Of a stretch of 28,093 nucleotides of DNA, positions 1-4,096 are shown piece by piece (positions within the stretch are counted from its first letter, which is position 1; every line of letters starts with the position of its first letter). A program made the position numbers and the translations under genes. The notes under the pieces were generated by a model. That model had not been told where the DNA came from and did not search any database. It saw only the letters and a list, made by a program, of their open reading frames with translations. Source of the stretch: a virus; the IMG/VR virus record IMGVR_UViG_3300025096_000093, positions 1 to 28,093 of that record; one strand, written 5' to 3'.

Positions 1-112
1 ATCGTATCTAGCACACAGTACTACAGAAGGGCACTGCAGGGGCACCTAGGCGCCGCTAAGGGCGTTTCTAACCCGTTCGCTCCAGCCCTGCAGCGGCTAG
101 CAGGGAATACCC

Positions 113-304
113 GCGCCTACGCGCCTGCGCGCCTACGCGCCTGCGCGCCTACGCGCCTGCGCGCCTGCGCGCCTACGCGCCTGCGCGCCTACGCGCCTAC
201 GCGCCTACGCGCCTACGCGCCTGCGCGCCTACGCGCCTGCGCGCCTACGCGCCTACGCGCCTGCGCGCCTGCGCGCCTACGCGCCTACGCGCCTACGCGC
301 CTGC
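113..304. repeat. 24-unit tandem 8-mer array, GCGCCTRC
   Basis: Twenty-four uninterrupted copies of an 8-bp unit, GCGCCTAC or GCGCCTGC, run head to tail. Only the seventh base varies (A in 14 units, G in 10). In order the units read A G A G A G G A G A A A A G A G A A G G A A A G. The array is about 80% GC and sits directly before the AT-rich origin-like region. It carries no convincing gene. The A/G alternation is not periodic, which suggests unit duplication and conversion rather than coding constraint. Function is unknown; a protein-binding array, a Z-DNA-prone barrier or a recombination hotspot are all possible. Confidence 0.97.
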
Positions 305-342
305 GCGTGTAACACTCCCTAAACGCACCAGTCAAGTTAATG

Positions 343-375
343 TAATACACTGTAATACTTTACAATCTGTTATAT
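343..375 (+). repeat. 33-bp direct repeat, left copy, flanking the palindrome arrays
   Basis: This copy begins TAATACACTGTAATAC and continues TTTACAATCTGTTATAT. It matches 883-915 with three mismatches in 33 positions, all in the second half. It is followed by an AT-rich stretch (about 360-395) that could melt easily. The pair brackets the whole array of short palindromes between 403 and 867, so the two copies may delimit one functional unit. Confidence 0.9.
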
Positions 376-402
376 ATATTGTATTACACTTGTAACGCTC
401 GA

Positions 403-636
403 TCGTAATATTATTACGAGAAACGGGGTTTTATCGTAACAATATTACGATAAACAAGGTTTTATCGTCACAATATTACGATAAACAAGGTTTTATCGTA
501 ACAATATTACGAGAAACGGGGTTTTATCGTCACAATATTACGAGAAACGGGGTTTTATCGTCACAATATTACGAGAAACGGGGTTTTATCGTCACAATAT
601 TACGATAAACAAGGTTTTATCGTAACAATGTTACGA
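403..636. repeat. Eight 17-bp palindromes at exact 31-bp period (iterons)
   Basis: Palindromes start at 403, 434, 465, 496, 527, 558, 589 and 620, each exactly 31 bp after the last. The first (TCGTAATA-T-TATTACGA) and the last (TCGTAACA-A-TGTTACGA) are perfect 8+1+8 palindromes. The middle six have one or two mismatches in the left arm (TCGTAACA or TCGTCACA against TATTACGA). The 14-bp spacers come in two versions, GAAACGGGGTTTTA and TAAACAAGGTTTTA. Thirty-one bases is close to three helical turns, so bound proteins would lie on one face of the DNA. Confidence 0.96.
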
Positions 637-646
637 GAACACTGAG

Positions 647-655
647 TTTTCCACA
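647..655 (+). promoter_or_regulatory. DnaA box 1
   Basis: TTTTCCACA, the cyanobacterial DnaA box consensus, lies in the 42-bp gap between palindromes at 620 and 662 and is followed by G. Confidence 0.75.
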
Positions 656-709
656 GCTTTCTCGTAATATTATTACCATCTATCGTAATATTGTGACGAT
701 AACCACAAG

Positions 710-718
710 TTTTCCACA
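710..718 (+). promoter_or_regulatory. DnaA box 2
   Basis: TTTTCCACA, exactly 63 bp (about six turns) after box 1, in the gap between palindromes at 683 and 725. Confidence 0.75.
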
Positions 719-772
719 GGTTTCTCGTAACATTGTTACCATCTATCGTAATATTGTGACGATAACCACGAG

Positions 773-781
773 TTTTCCACA
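773..781 (+). promoter_or_regulatory. DnaA box 3
   Basis: TTTTCCACA, exactly 63 bp after box 2, in the gap between palindromes at 746 and 788. Confidence 0.75.
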
Positions 782-814
782 GCTTTCTCGTAATATTGTG
801 ACGAGAACTAGGAG

Positions 815-823
815 TTTTCCACA
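815..823 (+). promoter_or_regulatory. DnaA box 4
   Basis: TTTTCCACA, 42 bp after box 3, in the gap between palindromes at 788 and 830. All four boxes point the same way. Confidence 0.75.
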
Positions 824-858
824 GGTTTATCGTAATATTATTACCATCTATCGTAATA

Positions 859-886
859 TTGTGACGAGAACGTTGTATAGTATAAT
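859..886 (+). promoter_or_regulatory. Sigma-70 promoter overlapping the last palindrome
   Basis: A perfect -10 hexamer TATAAT (881-886) lies 16 bp after TTGTGA (859-864), which matches four of six -35 consensus positions. The -35 element is inside the final palindrome (851-867). A protein bound to the palindromes would therefore cover this promoter, giving feedback control of the rightward transcript into the small ORF and the ribbon-helix-helix gene. Confidence 0.5.
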
Positions 887-915
887 ACACTGTAATACTT
901 TACAGTTTGTCATAT
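883..915 (+). repeat. 33-bp direct repeat, right copy
   Basis: Begins TAATACACTGTAATAC and continues TTTACAGTTTGTCATAT, matching 343-375 at 30 of 33 positions. It overlaps the -10 element at 881-886, so any protein that recognises the repeat would also affect that promoter. A looser relative, GTTATACTGTAATACTG, occurs at 1833-1849. Confidence 0.9.
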
Positions 916-1022
916 TTATGCACTAAATCCAATTTTTTTGTGCATTAAAACTATGCCATTATGCGAGCGAGCGCAGCGAGCGAAACATGCCAACAGGCCG
1001 CGAAATAATTTGGAGGCGCCTA

Positions 1023-1184
1023 ATGGAAGCGTGCCAGTCCGCTAGAACTGCTGACCTGCAACGCGCTTCAATGTTTCTTGAAAAGGCTGCTGAAGTAAGA
1101 AAAGGAAGCGCCCAACAGCGCCGAGTTTCACGGACCAGGCCTATGAAAGCACAGAAAGAAATAGACAAATCAATCGCGTGGTGA
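1023..1184 (+). CDS. Small basic hypothetical protein (53 aa)
   Basis: I do not recognise this protein. It is short and basic (MEACQSARTADL... to ...IDKSIAW). The ATG at 1023 is preferred over one 36 bases upstream because a GGAGG Shine-Dalgarno sequence (1012-1016) sits six bases before it, while the upstream ATG has none. Its TGA stop (1182-1184) doubles as the TGn of the extended -10 promoter of the next gene, which starts 28 bases later. An ORF also runs on the opposite strand here, but it lacks an equivalent ribosome binding site. It may be a small regulator co-transcribed from the origin promoter, or simply a translated leader. Confidence 0.5.
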   Translation: MEACQSARTADLQRASMFLEKAAEVRKGSAQQRRVSRTRPMKAQKEIDKSIAW

Positions 1185-1190
1185 TACACT
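1162..1190 (+). promoter_or_regulatory. Sigma-70 promoter of the ribbon-helix-helix gene
   Basis: TAGACA (1162-1167), a 17-bp spacer and TACACT (1185-1190), with TGA (1182-1184) forming an extended -10. Transcription would start near 1197, leaving a leader of about 16 bases with AGAGG at 1204-1208 before the ATG at 1213. The same TGATACACT element recurs at 7476-7484. Confidence 0.65.
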
Positions 1191-1212
1191 AGAGAAAAGC
1201 AAAAGAGGTTTT

Positions 1213-1719
1213 ATGCAGAACCACGGCCAAAAAAAGTATTTACAGATTTTGCTCGATCCAGCCAGAGCCGAACTGCTTCAATCATTGGCTACCGAAAGAG
1301 GAATCAAACCGACAGCTCTCGTTCGTGAGTTGGTTTATCAAGGTTTGGCTAGAAGTGTTCCGACAACAATTTTTAACGAAGCGGCGGCAAAGGATGAAGC
1401 AACTTGGCGTAAGAGTGTACGTTCCCGAGTTGAGGGAAGGCAGGCCCAGCGAGAGCGCAACAAGCAGGGGCAAATCATTCTCACTGAGGAAGAAAAGCAT
1501 TCTCAACAGGAGGCGCTCCAAGCGGTCAAAGCTGCTGCTCAGTCTCATGAGCCTCGTGTGACACAACCTGAGAAACCCTTCGTTGAGACAGACGATACGG
1601 ACCAGTCCAATGAGACGCACCAGACTCATGAGTTGCAGCGCGAGCGAAGCGAACCGATGGTATTGAGTCTCGCGGGACTCACTTTGCAAACGTCCCAGCC
1701 TAAGTCCAATGAGTCCTGA
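1213..1719 (+). CDS. CopG-like ribbon-helix-helix DNA-binding protein
   Basis: A 168-residue protein with an N-terminal ribbon-helix-helix fold at about residues 8-45. KKYLQILLDPARAELL gives the beta-strand and first helix, and ERGIKPTALVRELVYQGL gives the second. This fold binds DNA as a dimer and is common in plasmid partition proteins, copy-number repressors and antitoxins. Residues about 50-100 are charged, and the rest is a polar, low-complexity tail rich in Q, E, T and S that is likely disordered. The start is set by AGAGG five bases upstream. It lies directly after the palindrome region, so it could bind the palindromes, its own promoter, or the GAGAC-rich repeats in its own 3' end. 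It is unusual that the tail coding sequence is also a dense cluster of repeated DNA words. The fold is well supported; the role is inferred. Confidence 0.82.
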   Translation: MQNHGQKKYLQILLDPARAELLQSLATERGIKPTALVRELVYQGLARSVPTTIFNEAAAKDEATWRKSVRSRVEGRQAQRERNKQGQIILTEEEKHSQQEALQAVKAAAQSHEPRVTQPEKPFVETDDTDQSNETHQTHELQRERSEPMVLSLAGLTLQTSQPKSNES

Positions 1720-1810
1720 CTGTCTCACGGTGTGTCTCAGTCGAGCGAGCGAAGACTCATGAGACACACTTCAAGACAACGTAGTCTCGTTAGACGCACT
1801 CTGAGACAAC
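1535..1810. repeat. Cluster of degenerate GAGAC/GTCTC and GAGTC words
   Basis: From the last third of the ribbon-helix-helix gene into the downstream gap, words such as TGAGACA, TGAGACG, TGAGTCT, GTCTCA and ACTCATGAG occur about every 15-30 bases on both strands. Examples are GAGACAGAC, CAATGAGACGCACC, GACTCATGAG (twice), TGTCTCACGG and CTCTGAGACAAC. The clustering crosses the stop codon at 1719, so it is not explained by codon use. It resembles arrays of short operator half-sites bound by ribbon-helix-helix proteins. Confidence 0.6.
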
Positions 1811-1892
1811 CCTTATACGATATTACACTAGTGTTATACTGTAATACTGTGATAATATAGTACTATAGTAAAATAATAGTATTATAAAATAT

Positions 1893-1924
1893 TATTATAG
1901 TATTATAGTATTATAGTATAATAG
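1893..1924. repeat. AT-rich tandem 8-mer TATTATAG (x4)
   Basis: Three exact copies of TATTATAG and one variant (TATAATAG) are in tandem inside a tract (about 1835-1940) that is almost wholly A and T. The tract follows the palindrome ACACTAGTGT (1825-1834). It could be a DNA-unwinding element. The 253-base gap between the genes ending at 1719 and beginning after 1970 otherwise holds the tail of the GAGAC cluster and a terminator. Confidence 0.75.
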
Positions 1925-1950
1925 TACTTTCTATATATAGGCCTATTAAG

Positions 1951-1970
1951 GGCCTATTACAGGCCTTTTT
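1951..1970 (+). terminator. Rho-independent terminator
   Basis: GGCCT, loop ATTAC, AGGCC, then TTTTT. It ends rightward transcription 230 bases after the ribbon-helix-helix stop codon. Because it finishes at 1970, the gene that follows must have its own promoter and cannot start at the GTG at 1973. Confidence 0.6.
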
Positions 1971-2101
1971 AAGTGAATCCTTTATTACTGCTGAAAATAG
2001 GAAGATTTTTCCTGTCTTTATCGCAAAAACTTTCCAAAACGAACCAAACTATGTCTAACAAAAACAATCCGTGCAAACGGAGCGAGCACAAAAACAACGC
2101 C

Positions 2102-2365
2102 ATGACAACACCGCTCACTCATTATCAATACAGCAAACTTGAAGGAGCTTTAGCAGTGGTTCGTTACACCACCTACAACGATTTGGATCGCGTTATCTCC
2201 GTTGATCAAATCACGTACCAGCCTGGGGAGATGGCACGGTTGGAAGATGAAATGACAGCAGCGCTCGATTGTGGAATTGAATGCTTGGTCATCACGGACC
2301 AGGCAATAGACGATTTCTCCATGTTCAGTGGACGCTTACGCCCCATGCCTGGAACTCTTGAATAG
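2102..2365 (+). CDS. Hypothetical protein (87 aa)
   Basis: I do not recognise a family. From the ATG at 2102 the protein begins MTTPLTHYQYSKLEGALAVV and is acidic, with a mixed alpha/beta look and no membrane segment. The reading frame stays open up to a GTG at 1973 and an ATG at 2051, but that N-terminal part is rich in K, N and S and does not look conserved. A terminator ends at 1970, so a downstream start is more likely. No clear Shine-Dalgarno sequence marks any of the starts, so the true N-terminus is unsure. The stop codon is overlapped by a terminator hairpin. It stands alone between the origin region and convergent replication genes. Confidence 0.6.
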   Translation: MTTPLTHYQYSKLEGALAVVRYTTYNDLDRVISVDQITYQPGEMARLEDEMTAALDCGIECLVITDQAIDDFSMFSGRLRPMPGTLE

Positions 2366-2382
2366 GGGAGATCCCTTTTTTT
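2364..2382 (+). terminator. Terminator overlapping the stop codon of the 2102 gene
   Basis: AGGG, loop GAGAT, CCCT, followed by seven T. The stem is only four pairs but the T-run is strong. It separates this gene from the convergent exonuclease. Confidence 0.5.
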
Positions 2383-2404
2383 CTGGGGAAAAATGACTTT
2401 AGGG

Positions 2405-2419
2405 AGGGGGGACCCCCCT
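2405..2419. terminator. GC-rich palindrome between convergent genes
   Basis: AGGGGGG-A-CCCCCCT is a perfect 15-base palindrome, 18 bases past the stop of the minus-strand exonuclease. On the plus strand it is followed by TACCCCCTTATTTTT. It probably acts as a transcription stop in both directions, although on the minus strand no T-run follows it directly. Confidence 0.4.
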
Positions 2420-2436
2420 ACCCCCTTATTTTTATG

Positions 2437-3270
2437 TTACGAGCCAGTCGTAAGATCGGCGAAGTAGCGCTCAACACGCTCGGCAAAGCGCACTTCTGCG
2501 CCGCGTAGCTCCAGCTCTGAGAGATAGCGAACCTGTGGCGCTCCACTGCGACGTGCCACCACAATGCATCCAGCTTTCGCACGTAGCTCGGTGAGATGGT
2601 TGAGCCCGATTGAATACGCCCCAAGCTGGTCGATATATCCACCCAATAACTCTTCGCTACGTTGCCTCTCTGATGTCTTCCAATCCACCACCGTGAGATA
2701 GCTTTTCCCGTCATACGGGCTGATGACATCCAGAAGTCCATCCGCCGTTCCAGCGAAGCCGGTTGGATGGTGGATGCTGAACTCAATTGCGTGCGCTTGC
2801 GTGACATTATCTCCGATCCACCCGGCCAAGCCTCTGGCGTAGCCAGCGGCTGACCATGGAACGGTTGGCGCACCCGCGATCGCTTTGTCATACGCCCAGC
2901 TGAAAATAGATTTTGGTAAACGTTCCAATCCATCAGATCCTGTTTTCCATGAGCCCTTACGGTTTGCTGTTGCTCTGCCAATTTTATTCGTAGTTTTTAA
3001 TAGCAGCTCGGCGTGGTTGTGGGCCAACGTGCCACGAGTAGCGGCTGAATCCCTGAAGGCGGCACTTCCTGGACGTTCCAGCCAGTTAGCCAACCATGCC
3101 TTCTGATGGTCAGGTGCTGTTGCTTGGAGGATTCTTGTTACCGAATGATAGATATTTCCCTTCCTATCTCGGTAGACCCTGCCATTAGGGTCGTGGTCGT
3201 CCAGGCGTTCCAGGGGCCACTTGCGGAGTCCTGCCAAAATGTCGTGGACCCCAACCGTACCAATCGACAT
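2437..3270 (-). CDS. RecB-like PD-(D/E)XK exonuclease
   Basis: A 277-residue protein of the PD-(D/E)XK nuclease superfamily, in the form used by phages for DNA end processing, recombination or host DNA breakdown. The signature is intact: H84 and H86 with E88 in RGTLAHNHAE (family motif GxxH); E163 in HAIEFSIHH; D177 in AGTADGLLDV; D196 and K198 in VVDWKTS; and QLGAY at 215-219. These are the metal-binding and catalytic residues of the RecB/Exo5/Cas4-like group. No iron-sulphur cysteine cluster is seen. It lies downstream of the ssDNA-binding protein on the same strand, but a strong terminator between them means it needs readthrough or its own promoter. The ATG at 3270 has no strong Shine-Dalgarno sequence. 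Its partnership with the SSB in recombination is inferred. Confidence 0.85.
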   Translation of the reverse strand: MSIGTVGVHDILAGLRKWPLERLDDHDPNGRVYRDRKGNIYHSVTRILQATAPDHQKAWLANWLERPGSAAFRDSAATRGTLAHNHAELLLKTTNKIGRATANRKGSWKTGSDGLERLPKSIFSWAYDKAIAGAPTVPWSAAGYARGLAGWIGDNVTQAHAIEFSIHHPTGFAGTADGLLDVISPYDGKSYLTVVDWKTSERQRSEELLGGYIDQLGAYSIGLNHLTELRAKAGCIVVARRSGAPQVRYLSELELRGAEVRFAERVERYFADLTTGS

Positions 3271-3309
3271 AAATTAAATACAATTTCCCCATCATTAACC
3301 TACCACAAG

Positions 3310-3343
3310 AAAAAAGCCCGCTAGCCAGGAGAAACTAGCGGGC
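3310..3343 (-). terminator. Strong terminator after the SSB gene
   Basis: On the minus strand, GCCCGCTAG and CTAGCGGGC form a perfect nine-pair stem with a ten-base loop, followed by six T. It starts eight bases after the SSB stop codon and precedes the exonuclease start by 40 bases, so most transcripts probably end before the exonuclease. Confidence 0.88.
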
Positions 3344-3350
3344 AGGGCAA

Positions 3351-3935
3351 TTATGCCTCCGCTTTGAAGGGATTTCCACCTCCAAGCAGTCTCGTGATAT
3401 CAAAGCCCTGCGCGGTCGCCTCCTCAAGGGCTGCTGCCACCGTCGCATTATCCTTGGTCCTCTGCGGACAAGGGCGTAAGGAATACTCGGTGGTAAGACC
3501 GGCGCCTTCACGACCCAAGGTGAAATCAGTAGAAAGAATGTTGGTAAAATCCTCCTGTTGTGAGATCTGATCAAGCTCTCTAATCAAGCCCTTTTGGCTG
3601 AGCTGAAGGATTTCGATCTTGGCTGTGTCGTAGTTGTAAACCGGCACGGCAATCGCGAATTTAACTGGCTCCAAGCCTTTGCCGTCCCTGCCAGGTCTGC
3701 GGGTGTAATCACCCAGCTCGATGTCGATTTCTGATGGGCTTGGCTCCTCAGCAAAACGGAAGGGTTTTACACCTCCATTGATCATGTCCTCGCCCCAAAC
3801 CTCGAAAAAGCAAAAGGGTTCTTTCACTAGAAGTCTGAAGCGGACCTGGGAACCGCTCTGAATCTTGCTTGGATTGAGATAACCGCCGCCAGAGGCTTCA
3901 ACGTTGCTCCTGGCGCTTTCGGGTAAAAATCCCAT
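3351..3935 (-). CDS. Predicted phage single-stranded DNA-binding protein
   Basis: The start at 3935 gives 194 residues, MGFLPESARSNV to ...GGGNPFKAEA. The core (about residues 25-150) resembles OB-fold ssDNA-binding proteins of phages in the T4 gp32 style. It has a Gly/Ser-rich start, an aromatic stretch (PFCFFEVWGED), and the pattern VPVYNYDTAKIEILQLSQKG followed by TDFTLGREGAGLTTEYSLRPCP, which those proteins share. In-frame codons run upstream to 4007, but that stretch overlaps a consensus promoter, so translation starts at 3935. It would coat single-stranded DNA during phage replication and recombination alongside the polymerase and primase-helicase. The assignment rests on pattern similarity, not a search. 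Confidence 0.68.
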   Translation of the reverse strand: MGFLPESARSNVEASGGGYLNPSKIQSGSQVRFRLLVKEPFCFFEVWGEDMINGGVKPFRFAEEPSPSEIDIELGDYTRRPGRDGKGLEPVKFAIAVPVYNYDTAKIEILQLSQKGLIRELDQISQQEDFTNILSTDFTLGREGAGLTTEYSLRPCPQRTKDNATVAAALEEATAQGFDITRLLGGGNPFKAEA

Positions 3936-3977
3936 GGTTGTTTGTGTGCTAGTGGGCAAAGTGCCCTGTGCTTTCCT

Positions 3978-4007
3978 AATATAACACGCTTGACGTGAGC
4001 ATGTCAA
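3978..4007 (-). promoter_or_regulatory. Strong sigma-70 promoter of the SSB gene
   Basis: On the minus strand, a perfect TTGACA (4007-4002), an 18-bp spacer and TATATT (3983-3978). The start of transcription would be near 3972, giving a leader of about 37 bases. Confidence 0.8.
3990..4007. promoter_or_regulatory. Operator-like inverted repeat between SSB and primase
   Basis: TTGACGTGAGCATGTCAA matches its own reverse complement at 14 of 18 positions. Each arm is a TTGAC -35 element. The leftward -35 belongs to the strong SSB promoter. The rightward one (TTGACG) is 17 bp from TAGGCT, a weak -10, and could drive the primase-helicase. One repressor bound here would shut both replication transcripts. 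Confidence 0.5.
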
Positions 4008-4031
4008 CGCTCTAGGCTGCGAGAACGCAAG

Positions 4032-4061
4032 AAAAAAGCGCCCTGTTTGAGCAGGACGCTT
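4032..4061 (-). terminator. Hairpin with minus-strand T-run, upstream of primase
   Basis: AAGCG-C-CCTG, loop TTTGAG, CAGG-A-CGCTT, flanked by A6. Read on the minus strand, the stem is followed by six T and would stop antisense transcription coming from the primase region before it enters the SSB promoter. On the plus strand it is a hairpin in the primase leader, ending 35 bases before the ATG. Confidence 0.6.
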
Positions 4062-4096
4062 AAAAAATTCTCTTGCAAACCTTACGTAGAATACTA

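Larger units (their letters stand above)
620..867. repeat. Palindromes at 42/21-bp spacing, interleaved with DnaA boxes
   Basis: Palindromes of the same family start at 620, 662, 683, 725, 746, 788, 830 and 851 (620 is shared with the 31-bp array). Spacings are 42, 21, 42, 21, 42, 42 and 21 bp, all multiples of two helical turns. Three copies (662, 725, 830) end in ATTACCA or GTTACCA instead of TTACGA, so their right arm is altered at one base. Every 42-bp gap holds one TTTTCCACAG. The change of period and of spacer at 620 shows two sub-arrays with different architecture. Confidence 0.94.
343..915. other. Putative replication origin / partition region
   Basis: This stretch has no gene. It holds fifteen 17-bp palindromes related to TCGTAATATTATTACGA, four copies of the cyanobacterial DnaA box TTTTCCACA, AT-rich flanks and a bracketing direct repeat. 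That combination is typical of iteron-type plasmid and phage origins, where an initiator binds iterons beside DnaA boxes and an AT-rich region melts. A centromere bound by a ribbon-helix-helix protein is the main alternative, since such a gene starts at 1213, but no ParA ATPase is seen. No iteron-type Rep initiator was recognised in the window; the primase-helicase at 4097 could act at the origin. Origin function is inferred, not shown. Confidence 0.72.

Noticed and set aside
113-304. Possible CRISPR array in the repeated left end
   Set aside because: Units are 8 bp with no unique spacers.
403-636. CRISPR-like 31-bp periodic repeats
   Set aside because: The 14-bp spacers are near-identical between units, unlike CRISPR spacers; no cas genes.
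600-926. Open frames on both strands across the palindrome array with NIVTI / RHNITI repeats
   Set aside because: The apparent proteins are just translations of the palindromes and spacers; repeats are conserved as DNA, not as codons, and there is no ribosome binding site.
959-1189. Minus-strand 76-codon ORF opposite the small ORF at 1023
   Set aside because: No ribosome binding site and it crosses a well-defined promoter; plus-strand ORF has GGAGG.
2876-2883. HIP1 palindrome GCGATCGC
   Set aside because: A single copy inside the exonuclease gene; no enrichment, so no inference on host.
3936-4007. N-terminal extension of the SSB reading frame
   Set aside because: It overlaps the consensus promoter and would need transcription from further upstream, past a terminator.
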